DNA of 64,000 nucleotides from Parachryseolinea silvisoli. Lineage in GTDB: Bacteria; Bacteroidota; Bacteroidia; Cytophagales; Cyclobacteriaceae. This document shows positions 34,359 through 44,900 of this stretch, in pieces. The notes beneath the pieces were generated by a model. It was not told where the DNA came from. It did not search any database and saw nothing but the letters and a program-made list of their open reading frames with translations. The DNA lies in contig NZ_JAIOAO010000003.1 of assembly GCF_021190955.1 (NCBI RefSeq), positions 992,001-1,056,000 of the forward strand, given 5' to 3'. How positions within the stretch are numbered: the first letter of the stretch is position 1; every line of letters starts with the position of its first letter. The position numbers and the translations under genes are program-made.

Positions 34359-35225
34359 ATGAAACCAACCATCGGACTACTTACTTGTGAACGGCTGCCG
34401 GAGCTCAATCCGGCGGACCAGGCGTTAATACCACTTTTTGCAGAGCAGAACATCACGGCCGTTCCGGTCATCTGGAAAGCTTCGGATGTTCGCTGGGAGG
34501 ATTTCTCAGCATTGGTCATTCGGAACACCTGGGATTATTACAAAGAAGCCGATGCCTTTCGCGACTGGTTGGATGCCGTGGAAAAGACCGGTGTGCCCAT
34601 GTTTAATCCCGTGCAGGTTGTGAAAGACAACATGCATAAGTTCTACCTGAAGCGATTCCAGGAAAAAGGCATTACCATTATTCCGACGTTATTTTCTTCG
34701 GCCACCGCTCCCGTAAAATGGGAGACGCTCCTGGCACAGGTCTGGGACCAGGTGGTCATCAAGCCGGCGATCTCGGCGGGGTCTTTTCTTACTCAGACCT
34801 ATACGACCAATACCCTAACTTCCGAGGCCTATGACGAAGTCGTTTCTCACGGAGATTGGCTTATCCAGCCCTATCTTCCGGAGATCGCGACGGAAGGCGA
34901 GCTGTCGATGATATTCTTTAACGGCGCCTTCTCACATGCAGTGTTAAAGAAGCCCAAAGAGGGCGACTTCCGGGTGCAGCGGCAATATGGTGGGCTGTAT
35001 CAACGGGTTGACCCCACACCCGAGCTTTTGCGGCTGGCGCAACAGATTGCCACATTGGAGAGTGAGCTGCTATACGCCCGGGTAGATGGGGTGATGATTC
35101 AAGGCAAGTTCCACTTGATGGAGCTTGAGCTGATCGAGCCCGACTTGTATTTTGAGTTCGGTGAAGATATCCGGCAGCGGTTTGTCGAAAGTGTGATCGA
35201 GAAAATGCATAGATCCCGGGCATGA
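34359..35225 (+). CDS. ATP-grasp family protein
   Basis: ATP-grasp ligase-like protein of 288 residues. ATG 34359 is preceded by AGAGGGG, a usable ribosome-binding sequence, which is unusual in Bacteroidota; an upstream TTG at 34335 is possible. The nucleotide fold is seen in DNMHKFYLKRFQEKGI (about 88-104), VVIKPAISAGS (about 132-142), WLIQPYLPEIATEGELSMI (about 168-186) and YARVDGVMIQGK, LMELELIEPDLYFE near the end, which bring the Mg/ATP ligands. It resembles DcsG-type or RimK-like ligases. Product unknown. It overlaps the next gene by four bases (ATGA). Confidence 0.84.
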   Translation: MKPTIGLLTCERLPELNPADQALIPLFAEQNITAVPVIWKASDVRWEDFSALVIRNTWDYYKEADAFRDWLDAVEKTGVPMFNPVQVVKDNMHKFYLKRFQEKGITIIPTLFSSATAPVKWETLLAQVWDQVVIKPAISAGSFLTQTYTTNTLTSEAYDEVVSHGDWLIQPYLPEIATEGELSMIFFNGAFSHAVLKKPKEGDFRVQRQYGGLYQRVDPTPELLRLAQQIATLESELLYARVDGVMIQGKFHLMELELIEPDLYFEFGEDIRQRFVESVIEKMHRSRA

Positions 35226-35818
35226 ACATCGTCATTGTATATAGTCACCCCAGTCAAAATTCGTATACCTATCAGATCCTGGAACAGTTAAAAAAGGCTT
35301 TGCTGCAAAAGGCATGGTCGGTCGAGGTCTCGGATTTGTACGCGATGAATTTCAAGAGCGACATGACGGAACAAGAGTACGACCGGGAGGCCTTCGCTAA
35401 AGTTGATTTACCGGTTGCGCACGACGTTTTGGAAGAGCATAAAAAGATTCAACGCGCGGACTGCATAATTTTCCTGTATCCCGTTTGGTGGAGCGATTGT
35501 CCAGCTAAATTAAAGGGCTGGTTTGATCGGGTTTATACTGTTGGATTTGCCTATAAACAATCAGGCCGGCTCCCCGGGATGAAGATTGTAAAATATGGCG
35601 TTGCGCTTTGTACCGCCGGTTATCCGAACGATGTTTTGAAAGAGATGGGGATCGCGCAGAGCATGGAAACCGTCATGCTCGACGATCGATTCGGTAAACG
35701 GTTTGAGCATAAGGAAATGATTATCCTCGGAGGCACTCTGAACCCGGCAGAGCTCAAACAATCACACACCGATCAAATTAGTGAGCTCGTACGTAAAATC
35801 GAGCGTTTGAATTGGTGA
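35222..35818 (+). CDS. NAD(P)H:quinone oxidoreductase-like flavoprotein
   Basis: Flavodoxin-fold reductase of 198 residues in the KefF/NQO1-type family. The FMN/FAD-binding motif is VIVYSHPSQNSYTYQI (about residues 4-19). The family word FLYPVWWSDCPAKLKGWFDRVY (about 81-102) and the later GVALCTAGYPND are present. It reduces quinones or similar electrophiles with NAD(P)H. Its ATG overlaps the stop of the ATP-grasp gene, so the two are co-transcribed. Whether they serve one pathway is unknown. Confidence 0.88.
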   Translation: MNIVIVYSHPSQNSYTYQILEQLKKALLQKAWSVEVSDLYAMNFKSDMTEQEYDREAFAKVDLPVAHDVLEEHKKIQRADCIIFLYPVWWSDCPAKLKGWFDRVYTVGFAYKQSGRLPGMKIVKYGVALCTAGYPNDVLKEMGIAQSMETVMLDDRFGKRFEHKEMIILGGTLNPAELKQSHTDQISELVRKIERLNW

Positions 35819-35847
35819 TGAGATTGTTCGCACCTCGTTTAGCGTGC

Positions 35848-36151
35848 GTGCGAGCTGTTGCGCCCTTTCAGGGCTACTATTTTGGACGCATTGTTTCCCC
35901 AGGCCTACGCTGTCGCTACAGCCTGGGCTATTCTATCGCGCCCGCTTCGGGGCTTGTGAATCGTTGTGTTGTCTGTTAGGACTCTGAGCTGGGGTCGATC
36001 TATTCTAATCTATTATTTTTAGGTTGGTTATACATTCGGAAGTGCATTGTTTCAGCCCTGAAGGGGCGAGACAGAATAGCCCAGGCTGAAGGCCTGTGGG
36101 TAGACAGTTCAGTCGAAACGGACAGCCCTGAAAGGGCGCAACAATTCGCAC
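35848..36151. repeat. Large inverted repeat with ~100-bp arms
   Basis: Left arm about 35848-35954 and right arm about 36054-36151 are near inverted copies around a 99-base spacer. The ends are a clear pair: AGCCCTGAAAGGGCGCAACA in the right arm is the complement of the left-arm start. Within each arm are short hairpins (GCCCTTTCAGGGC, CCAGGC...GCCTGG, GCCCGCTTCGGGGC) and a shared AATAGCCCAGGC word. Such hairpin pairs resemble REP/BIME-type elements known in Bacteroidota. No transposase is nearby and no gene lies in 35819-36233. Confidence 0.7.
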
Positions 36152-36233
36152 ACTCGTATAGAATTGACTATAGTAGGAGCGTATGAGGATACATTGGATC
36201 GGCGTCGACCAACGGTGTGCCGAATGTGAATGC

Positions 36234-36497
36234 CTAGTCTATTCCCAAATCGTAGCAAATTTCGTGTTCCAGTTTGATTTCGGTCGCAGGAATTCCCGAA
36301 GAGTCGCTAACAATTTTTAGTATTGTTTTTTCGACATCGCCTTTATCGAAAAGGCGCTGGGAGCTCGCGGTCACGTTGGCATAAACACAGTCGGCAAGAT
36401 CTTGCACGGTTGTAATCCTGGCCGCCTCGTTGGCGGAAATCGCGATATCAAAATGTCGCTCGACATGAATTATAAGTTCTACGCTATCAAGTCCCAT
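36234..36497 (-). CDS. Acyl-carrier-protein-like protein
   Basis: Small protein of 87 residues. ATG 36497 starts MGLDSVELIIHVERHFDI, in which Ser5 sits in a DSVEL motif like the phosphopantetheine-attachment site of acyl carrier proteins (DSLxxVEL). The acidic C-terminus (KLEHEICYDLGID) is also usual for this Bacteroidota group. An in-frame 5' extension of 22 codons overlaps the TMEM175 gene and is unlikely. It could carry an acyl or amino-acyl group for an unknown enzyme. It is 37 bases downstream of the TMEM175-like gene on the same strand. Confidence 0.75.
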   Translation of the reverse strand: MGLDSVELIIHVERHFDIAISANEAARITTVQDLADCVYANVTASSQRLFDKGDVEKTILKIVSDSSGIPATEIKLEHEICYDLGID

Positions 36498-36534
36498 ATT
36501 AGATTGTCGATTAAGATGTTTGTTGATGCTTGAG

Positions 36535-37158
36535 CTACTTCGATGCTTGTCGGCGCATAGCATATACCATCATCTGTTCCGGGAAAAGGAACGTTGCGAA
36601 CATGATACCCGAGAACCCCAGGCAGATCCAAATATTGACAAACGAAAGTATAAAAATAGTAAGCGACATGGCCGTTGCCAGGAAGTAATAGCGGGTGATC
36701 AATTTTAGCAGGGCCTCGGACTCGTGTTTCATTAAATCCATGCGGACGGCATATAGCCAAATAAAGAACATGGCCGTGCCCATCAGGGCGAAGTTGAATG
36801 CGTAAACGCCTACAGCCGTACTTTGCTGAGGAGTATTGATATATTTCGATAACAGGGCGGTGGCGAAGGGAGTAAATGTCACTACCAGCAGCTTGAAGCC
36901 GTTCAGCAATAAAAGCTTGCTGTTGTTTTTATAGATATGGTCGAACATGTAGTGGTGATTGATCCAGCATATCAAGATCGTGAAAAAGCCGATCAGAAAG
37001 GAGAGGTATGTGGCCCAGTCGGCCATCAGGAGATCCAATAAGTCTTGCCCTTCGGAAACAGTTGGTACGTGAATATCCAGAACAAGCAGGGTGATGGCGA
37101 ATCCAAATACCCCATCGCTGAAAGATTCCAGCCGGGATGTCTCTTTAACAGTCGTCAT
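36535..37158 (-). CDS. TMEM175 family potassium-channel-like protein
   Basis: Integral membrane protein of 207 residues with about six helices. The first helix carries RLESFSDGVFGFAITLLVLDI (about residues 9-29), containing the FSDG motif that marks TMEM175 channels (former DUF1211). Bacterial members form potassium-selective leak channels. It is first in a two-gene minus-strand unit with the acyl-carrier-like protein. The reason for the pairing is unknown. Confidence 0.9.
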   Translation of the reverse strand: MTTVKETSRLESFSDGVFGFAITLLVLDIHVPTVSEGQDLLDLLMADWATYLSFLIGFFTILICWINHHYMFDHIYKNNSKLLLLNGFKLLVVTFTPFATALLSKYINTPQQSTAVGVYAFNFALMGTAMFFIWLYAVRMDLMKHESEALLKLITRYYFLATAMSLTIFILSFVNIWICLGFSGIMFATFLFPEQMMVYAMRRQASK

Positions 37159-37279
37159 AAAATAAACTCGGGTTTAAAAATAGGAAAACCCTTGTTTTTA
37201 CATAGCGTTCTTGCGAAAGAAATATAGAAAGGTTGTCGCGCTGCGGGCACGTAGTATAACGGTTGCCATGCCGAAGCTA

Positions 37280-38184
37280 TTACGCCTGCAACCGGAATTC
37301 CTTCGGCGCCACGCCCACCTTGTTTTTAAACATCTTGGTGAAATGGAGGGATGCTCGAACCCCAGGTCGTAGGCAATTTCACTAATCGATTTCGGCGTCC
37401 CCCAAAGCATCGATTTTGCTTTTTCTACCAGCTGTAGGTGAATATGTTCCTGTGTGGTCTTGCCGGTATATTTGTTCAGCAGGTCTGACAGGTAGTTGGG
37501 GGATAGGTTCAGCTGCGTGGCAAAATACTTTACATCCGGGAGCCCCTCGTCAATCAACGTGTCTTTGGAGAAATAGTCGAGCAGCGCCGCTTCAAATTGC
37601 TGGACAATGTCGTGATTGGCTTTTGCACGAATCAGGAACTGCCGGTCGTAGAAGCGTGTGCAATAATTCAGGAGCAATTCAATGTTGCTCACGATCAGGT
37701 CTTGTGTATGCTTATCGATGTTCTGTTCGTACTCGCGTCGGATATTTGCACCGCATTCGCGTAGGATCTTTTTCTCCGTGTCGGATACATGCAGCGCTTC
37801 GTGTGTGTCGTAATGGAAATAAGAATAACCCTGTATCTTCCTGGCCAGCGCCGTGCGGTAAAGCAAGTCAGGATGAAAGAACAGCCCCCAGCCTTCGTTG
37901 TAAGCGATCTTACGTTGCGTATGGATCGCCTGGCCGGGGGCGGTAAACACCAGCGTGCCCTCGTCGAAGTCGTATTGTGAGCGGCCGTATTTCATCGAGC
38001 CTTTGACCTGTTTGAGGTATATCGAGTAGAACCCGAGCCGGTACGCAGTTTCGTCTTCGCTGAAGTTGTCGCGGGTTATTTCATCCAACGAAATGAACGA
38101 CACCAGCGGATGTTTGGGTGCCGGGATACTGTACAGGCGGTGCAGGTCGCTGATGGTTGCTATGTCAACAAAGGAGCCGGTCAT
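37280..38184 (-). pseudogene. AraC family regulator, frameshifted in the DNA-binding domain
   Basis: AraC-type activator. The N-terminal ligand-binding part (about 1-190) and the first helix-turn-helix (YLSDLLNKYTGKTTQEHIHL, about 226-245) are normal. In the second one the frame derails after SEIAYDLGFEHPS: a one-base deletion near 37344-37350 turns the expected HFTKMFKNKVGVAPKEFRLQA into unrelated residues that run on to 37198. In the restored frame the protein stops at TAA 37280-37282, giving the usual length of about 301 residues. As read, the product (328 residues) has a damaged second HTH and is probably inactive. It lies 30 bases after an SDR gene on the same strand. A sequencing error is possible. 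Confidence 0.85.
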
Positions 38185-38214
38185 GGGCGTTGATTTAATA
38201 AAGATACAGATTTC

Positions 38215-38982
38215 TTACAGATACATGCCGCCCGAAACTTCGATGCGTTGTCCGCTGATCCACTTCGCATCGTCTGAACAGAGGAATGCCACGACGCTGC
38301 CGATATCGTCCGCCTGACCGAAGCGCGGAAGCGCGGTAATGGCTTTGATCATATCCTGTACCTGTGTGCTGCTGCGCAGCCTGCCGCCGTTGAAGTCTGT
38401 GGCGATGGCGCCCGGGGCCACTACGTTGGCGCGGATAAAACGTGGCCCGAATTCCTTGGCCATATATTTCGTGAGCGTTTCCACGCCTGCCTTGACACTG
38501 GCGTATGCGCCGCTACCCGGGTGGGTGAACCGTGTAAGCCCTGTCGAGATGTTTACAATGGCACCGCCATCGTTCAGGAGGGGAAGTACTTTTGTCGTCA
38601 GGAATAGCGGTGCTTTCAGGTGCACACGTACCAACTCGTCAAACTGTTCTTCCGTCGTGTCGGCCATGGAGGGTACGGTGACGCCGTGCCCCGCATTATT
38701 CACCAGGTAGTCGAAGCGCTCGCGCTGAAAGGTCTTCAGGAGGGTGACTTGCAAGGTGGTTGTGAAGGCATCGAAGCTTTGGGTGTTGCCCACGTTGAGA
38801 TGTAGGGCGGCGGCGCGGCGGCCGGTTTGTAGGATGGCTTCTACCACGGCCTGGGCCTCGTCTTTCTGACTGTTGTAGGTAATGATTACGTCGTTGCCGC
38901 GTTCGGCCAGGCGTAGCGCTGTGTCTTTGCCCAGGCCGCGGCTGCCGCCGGTTACAAGGGCGATTTTTGTTGTTGATTCCAT
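38215..38982 (-). CDS. SDR family oxidoreductase
   Basis: Short-chain dehydrogenase of 255 residues with the cofactor motif LVTGGSRGLGKDTALRLAERG (about residues 9-29), NNAGH (about residue 94), the catalytic Ser in NISTGLT and Tyr-x3-Lys in AYASVKAGV (about 160). The C-terminal SGQRIEVSGGMYL ends in the normal substrate region. It heads a minus-strand pair with the AraC gene. The substrate is unknown. AraC-SDR neighbours are usually functionally tied. Confidence 0.9.
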   Translation of the reverse strand: MESTTKIALVTGGSRGLGKDTALRLAERGNDVIITYNSQKDEAQAVVEAILQTGRRAAALHLNVGNTQSFDAFTTTLQVTLLKTFQRERFDYLVNNAGHGVTVPSMADTTEEQFDELVRVHLKAPLFLTTKVLPLLNDGGAIVNISTGLTRFTHPGSGAYASVKAGVETLTKYMAKEFGPRFIRANVVAPGAIATDFNGGRLRSSTQVQDMIKAITALPRFGQADDIGSVVAFLCSDDAKWISGQRIEVSGGMYL

Positions 38983-39338
38983 GCTTTTTTATGTTTTGAT
39001 GGATCAAAGGTCTGCACATGGCGGCCGGGCCACTTATATCTATTCCTGAAGTGCTTATACATTTCAAGGGTAGCCCTGTCGACCATCGCTCCACACCAGT
39101 CTGCGCCAGCTGCCGGTCTTAAAGCCTCAGATTACCTCCTAAACCCAATAAATCCGGTTAACGATGGGCTAAACCGCCTAAAAGCCTCCGAAAGGCCAAT
39201 TCTTACAAATTCTATCTTATTTAACTTTCTAATATTTACTATTTCACTATTTAGAATAAAAAGAAAGTAAATGAAGATATAAAATAACGCTTATATTTAT
39301 TAAAGCCTTCTTTTACCCACTTTAATATCGATAAGCTT
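38983..39338. other. Gene-free, AT-rich divergent region (356 bp)
   Basis: Separates the SDR gene from the exported DUF4874 gene. The right 150 bases are strongly AT-rich and probably hold the promoter of the latter. No gene, hairpin repeat or RNA signal was recognised. Confidence 0.5.
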
Positions 39339-41927
39339 ATGAGAAAGTGTTTTACTGTCGTTTTTATGGCGCTGCTCCTGGTCAGTGCCGGTTTTGCGCA
39401 AAGCGTTACGTACACCGAGTCTACGGCCGAGATCCAAAATCCCGACCGTGGTTTTTACACGCCCATTAACGGCGTGGCCAGTTCATTCACACCGCTGACG
39501 GCCACGCAGCTGGCCGCCCTGCGGAACAACCCTTTTACTCCCTGGCAAGGAAATTATACTGTAAGTCCCACGATCATCTTCCGGCACTATGTATTGGACA
39601 TCTTCAAGTCCTCGGCGTTGTCGGCTTCGTTCCTGAGCGGTGTGCAGGCCGACTTTGATGCCGCCAGGACGGCGGGGGTGCGTTTGATGATCCGGTTCTC
39701 GTATACTGTCACGGCGCCGTCGGGGGCCTGCGGAAGCTGGATTTGTCCGCCATACGGCGATGCGCCAAAGTCTGTGGTGCTGGGACATATCGCCCAGTTG
39801 AAGCCGTATTTTCAAAACAATAGCGATGTCATCCTCGCTGTGCAGAGTGGCTTTATCGGCGTGTGGGGTGAGCAGTATTATACTGACTACTTTGGCGACG
39901 CTTCGGTACAAGGTAAGCTGACCGATCAAAACTGGCAGGACCGGCTGGATGTGATAACGGCTTTGCTCGATGCTGTTCCGGCGAACAGAACGGTGCAGGT
40001 GCGGTATCCGCAGATGAAACAGAAATTTATATACGGTATCAATGCACCGGTGACGTCTGCCGCGATCACGGCAGCGCAGGCGTATAACGGTACCAACATT
40101 TCCCGGATCGGGTTTCACAACGATTGCTTCCTCTCCGCGACGGATGATCAAGGTACCTATTGGGACTATGGCACGTCGGCCACGTCTGCATCCGATCAGA
40201 CGACCATTCTGAAAGCCTATGCCGCCAACGACAGCAAGTACGGCGCCGTTGGCGGAGAGACGTGCAGCGATGCATTCAGCCCGCAAAACGATTGCAGCGG
40301 GCAGGCGGTCACGGACCTGGACTTGCTTAATTACTCGTATCTGAATTCTGATTATAACAATGAAGTGAACAGCGACTGGCAGGATGGCGGCTGCATGGCA
40401 GAGATCAAGCGCCGATTTGGATACCGGTTTGTGATGCTCAATGGTACCTATTCGACATCTGCCACGGTTGGCGGTACGATCAGCTTTGCGTTGAATGCAA
40501 AGAACGTCGGGTTTGCGGCGCCCTTCAATGCGAGAACGCTCAAGCTTGTGCTTCGTAACACGAGTACCTCGACCGTGTACAAGGTTGATATAACGGGGAC
40601 CGACGCCGATACCCGCTTCTGGTTGTCAGGCCAGAGCGTTGCGTTAAACAAGACGCTGACGCTACCGGCAAGTGTTCCCGCGGGCACGTATGAGCTGTTG
40701 TTACACCTCAGCGATATGAGCAATAACGGGGCCGTTGCGACCCGACCGGAGTACAGCGTCCAGTTTGCCAACACCGGCACATGGGAGTCTGCGACCGGCT
40801 TTAACAAGTTGAACGCAACGCTGACGGTGAGTGCCACGTCGAGCGCTCCGGCAGCCCCGACCAATCTGACAGCCAGTGCGGCTTCGGCTTCGCAGATCAA
40901 TTTGTCGTGGACCGCGTCGGCTGGCGCAACGAGCTACAGTGTACACCGGGCGACTGTGAACGGCGGGCCGTACACACAGGTGACCAGCGGGCTAACCGCC
41001 ACGACGTATAGCAATACCGGACTTTCGGCAAGCACCACGTACTATTATATCGTGAAGGCAACGAACGCCGCAGGCACTTCGCCGAACTCCAGCCAGGCCA
41101 GCGCCACCACTACTGCCGGTGGGGGAACCACAACGATTGTGGTAGACGGCAGTGCCAGTGAGTGGAGCTCAGTTCCCACTATTGCCACCGGTGGCACCGG
41201 AGGACTGACAAGCCTGAAAGTGGCTAATAGCGCAAACAATGTCTACATCCTGGCGCAGGGTACTTCGATCGGTGCAAACTACCAGGTCTTCATCGATACC
41301 GACAACAATACCTCGGGAACCAATGAATATACCGGCAGCAGCTGGTCGTCCACCGGGTTTAACTTTATGGTTGAAAACGGAACGCTGTATCAATACACCG
41401 GCACGGGCACCGGCTGGACGTGGAGCTCCGTGGGCACGGTTACTGCCGTGAAGAATACGACGGTTTTGGAAGCCTCTGTCCCGCGGGCGTCGCTGGGTAC
41501 ACTGGCGACAACGATACGGGTCGCCGTGGGTTCTATAAACGCCAGCTGGACAACGGTTGGCTATGTGCCGGCGTCGGGAAGCGCGGGTGCGCCGTATGTA
41601 GTAGGAGGGGCGCCTGCTGCCCGGACGGGTGCACCGGAGCGTGCGATAGCGGATGAGGCGCAAGACGAGGAATCGTCATCGCTTGTGGTATATCCGAACC
41701 CGGCGAAGTCTACTTTGCATGTGCAGTATAAACTTGCTCGTAAAGGTGCCGTGTCGGTGGAGCTGATCAATGTACTGGGGCAGAAGGCCCGTGCGGTTGA
41801 TCTCGGCATTCAAGAGGCGGGGGCGCATGAGGCTACGGTGGACGTTCATGCGTTGCAGGGATATTATGTAGTGAAATTGAGGACGCCGGGGGGGATGGAA
41901 ACCCAACGGGTGAAGATTAACAACTAA
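39339..41927 (+). CDS. T9SS-exported DUF4874/DUF4832 protein
   Basis: Large secreted protein of 862 residues. Signal peptide MRKCFTVVFMALLLVSAGFAQ. DUF4874 (about 25-190, NPDRGFYTPINGV, GVRLMIRFSYT) and DUF4832 (about 205-480, DCFLSATDDQGTYWDYG, ARTLKLVLRN) form a TIM-barrel-like, probably glycan-active core. A fibronectin type III domain (about 505-590, PAAPTNLTASAASASQINLSW) and a CBM9-like beta domain (about 600-760, VDGSASEWSSV) follow. The C-terminus (about 775-862, VVYPNPAKSTLHVQY to QRVKINN) is a type IX secretion sorting domain, so the protein is exported and probably attached to the surface. Enzymatic activity is not proven for these families. Confidence 0.88.
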   Translation: MRKCFTVVFMALLLVSAGFAQSVTYTESTAEIQNPDRGFYTPINGVASSFTPLTATQLAALRNNPFTPWQGNYTVSPTIIFRHYVLDIFKSSALSASFLSGVQADFDAARTAGVRLMIRFSYTVTAPSGACGSWICPPYGDAPKSVVLGHIAQLKPYFQNNSDVILAVQSGFIGVWGEQYYTDYFGDASVQGKLTDQNWQDRLDVITALLDAVPANRTVQVRYPQMKQKFIYGINAPVTSAAITAAQAYNGTNISRIGFHNDCFLSATDDQGTYWDYGTSATSASDQTTILKAYAANDSKYGAVGGETCSDAFSPQNDCSGQAVTDLDLLNYSYLNSDYNNEVNSDWQDGGCMAEIKRRFGYRFVMLNGTYSTSATVGGTISFALNAKNVGFAAPFNARTLKLVLRNTSTSTVYKVDITGTDADTRFWLSGQSVALNKTLTLPASVPAGTYELLLHLSDMSNNGAVATRPEYSVQFANTGTWESATGFNKLNATLTVSATSSAPAAPTNLTASAASASQINLSWTASAGATSYSVHRATVNGGPYTQVTSGLTATTYSNTGLSASTTYYYIVKATNAAGTSPNSSQASATTTAGGGTTTIVVDGSASEWSSVPTIATGGTGGLTSLKVANSANNVYILAQGTSIGANYQVFIDTDNNTSGTNEYTGSSWSSTGFNFMVENGTLYQYTGTGTGWTWSSVGTVTAVKNTTVLEASVPRASLGTLATTIRVAVGSINASWTTVGYVPASGSAGAPYVVGGAPAARTGAPERAIADEAQDEESSSLVVYPNPAKSTLHVQYKLARKGAVSVELINVLGQKARAVDLGIQEAGAHEATVDVHALQGYYVVKLRTPGGMETQRVKINN

Positions 41928-41941
41928 CGGCCGTATAAAAC

Positions 41942-41974
41942 AAAAAAGCCCAACGGTGACGTTGGGCTTTTTTA
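41942..41974. terminator. Bidirectional rho-independent terminator
   Basis: AAAAAAGCCCAACG and CGTTGGGCTTTTTT with loop GTGA, between the convergent T9SS protein and WGR genes; usable on both strands. Confidence 0.88.
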
Positions 41975-41989
41975 TAGACAGACGTCTGT

Positions 41990-44900
41990 CTACTTTGTTA
42001 AGAATTTTTCGATGAATTCCTCACTCAACACGTCAGCATCCTTCAATTTAGATTTCGTGATCCTGGTCATCACTTTTTCAAAGTCCTTTTGATACGACTG
42101 GTCGAAACTCATGGCTTTGTGTAAAAGCCGTGCATGCGTTTCGTAGTAAGGATTCAGCACGTTCTTATCTTCGATGGGAGCGACCGTCTTCATCGTTATT
42201 TTAATGTGGTTGAGTCCTTCCTTGATACCACTCAAGTCGATAGCCGTTTCGTAACAATGATACGCCAGGCTGTTGTGCGCGCTGCGCAGCGCTCCACGAA
42301 TCGGGTTGAACTCTTCGAGGTAATCCCACAGTGTGATCTTACCGATCTCGGCAATGATGTGACGGCAAACAGCAAACGATTCTTCTTTTTTACCGGCCTC
42401 ATACAGGGCATACCGTTGATGATCCCAGACATACGCCCACAACCGCATTTCGCTATGCTGCGAGTCTTTAAGTTGTTGTTCCGCCTGCGTGAGCTCGTCA
42501 AGCGCCTGGGTATAGTCTTTGTTTTGTACCAGCACCGTTACCTCGCGCATGCGTTGGTCGAATTCGTCCTTGCCGAAGTCGTAGACTCCGGTCACTTCCG
42601 GCAGCTGGAACTCCGCATAGGGAAAGGTCAACCATTGCTCGTCGTCGATCTTTTCCTGCCTGGCCATGTCTTGCGCTTTGCGCCAGTATTCTTGCGCCGT
42701 TTTCGTATCATCTTCCAGGAAGTAACTCCAACCGGTGTAATACAATGCATGGTGCACCTGGATCCTATCGGCTTTCTTAGAGGACTCGACGGCCGCTAAT
42801 TTCTTGCGGGCGCCCGCATGATCTTTTTGGAAGATCAGGCCCAATCCCCAGTTCAATTGCAGGTATTCGGCATCAAATCTGTTTTTGAATTTGCTCGAGA
42901 GTATTTCAAAAACCGGCGCGTAGTGTTCATGCGGGATATATTTGCTCAGGTGCGTATGGCCCAACAATACGCCTGCACAAAGCATCGGCGTACGAAGCGC
43001 CAGCGGCACAAATTTTATATTCTCCGTATCCCGGCCGAGGGCCAGCTCGCATACTTTCTGCGTACGCATCGCCACGGGTACATACTCCAGCGCGCTGCCG
43101 TAGTCTTTCGAGCACGCCTCTTCACACATCGTCGGCGTGATCCACTGTTTGGGCACGAATTGAAAATCGTAGGAATTTCTTTTTACAGCAACTTCACAAA
43201 TCTTCGGTGTCAGGTGTTGGGGCATGACATTGTAAATTCGCTCGCTCTCATTTCGTTCACCCGCGGTGAGCGCCTTGATCATAAACTCTTCATCCCAGAA
43301 ACAGGGCCACACCTTGCTGAAGGTGTTGTAATCGAACTCGGGCTCGGCAACATATTCATCTTTTTCGTTGCGGCGCTCGTGCCAGCCGTAGGCTTTCGCC
43401 TTCTCATCAAACTCCGGCAGATGCCCGAGGTGTTTTTTATAGTAGCCGTAGCTGTGTTTGTTGATCCGGTCGACATCGACATGATCGAAAATGCCGATAC
43501 CATGTTTCCGCACCAATTCGCCCATGGATTGTATCAGGGATGTCGAGCCCCACCGCCAGCGCTGGCGGTCGTATTGCTCCACAATGAACGGCCAGGCCGG
43601 ATCCTGCCCATACTTTTCGGTCGCATAGGCATAAATCTCCTGGTCTATTAATTTAACCGGAATCCTCTTGATACTATCAATGCCCAGGTCAAGTGCCTGT
43701 TTGATATACGAGGGCGTGTAATACCGGGAGGGCAATTGTTTGACGGGATACTCTTGCAGACCGCCGCCGGCAATAAGCGCAATGTTCATGCGTTCATTCT
43801 GAAAGTTGGTCGGCACATGCTTATAGTTATACTGGCTTTGCGTCACCGCCAGGAAGCAGAGGTCGTACGTCAATTGCTCCGCCGGGATAAACGACAGATC
43901 GATGCCACGCGGGTGTGCCCGATAGACCTCGGGCGTCAGGAACGACACCGGAATCATATCGTACGGGCAAGGGGCCTGGCGTTGGATCGCCAGCAGGATA
44001 ATCTCGCGTGTGTACAACGCTGGATCAAAGAAGGCAAGGATTTCGCCTTTGACATCATATTCTCCTTTCGTTTGGTGTTCCAGGAGTGACAGGAGCATCT
44101 CTTTGGATCGATACTGTGCGGGAACATCCGGAACCTTGCCATGCAGCCACTGCGGGCCATATTGCTGGAGGGCATTGGCCAGGTATTGATCCCAGTATGT
44201 CTGATCTTTTACTTTTACGGCCGGTCGATTCGTATCCCAATCGATCGTAACGTTATCACCGTATATGTACTCCAGTGTAGTGTGTTTCTCATACGGTAGT
44301 GCTTTGCTGTTCTTATTAACGGCAGCTTTGTAGTATGACTCCGCTTTCTTTTTGTCGCCCTGCAGGTGATAGATCAATCCCAGCAGCCAGTTGTTGCTAA
44401 ACATCTCTTCGATCTCCAGCGATTGCTCCAGGTAGTCCTTAGCCTCGCCCAGTTTCTGTTGAAAGATCAGCGCTTCGCCAATGACACGCAGCGTGAAGCT
44501 CGCCTTCGGATACTTTTCTACAGCAGTTTTGCCCCATGCGATTGCCTGATCATATTCACCCATACGAACCGCGCAGAGCGCGCCTTGCTCGAGGCAATCA
44601 ATTTCATAGGCAAGTCTATCCGGTGTCAGGGGGATGCCTTTTGCAAATAGCACCATCGCCTGGCCATAGGCCTTTCCGCTCACCAGGCATTTGCCCGCCA
44701 GGTAATAGGGCAGGTAGTAGCCGGGTGATTTTGCGATAGCCTCCTGATACAACAGATATGCACCGGCGTTGTCGTCTTCCTTCGCCAGCTGCGTCCCCGC
44801 AAGCGTCAGGATGATACCCTCGGGGCTCACACCTTCGCGGAAAATCGGCTGATCTGCTTTGAGTGTTTCGTAGATCGTTCGGACGTTGATGTTCAATGCA

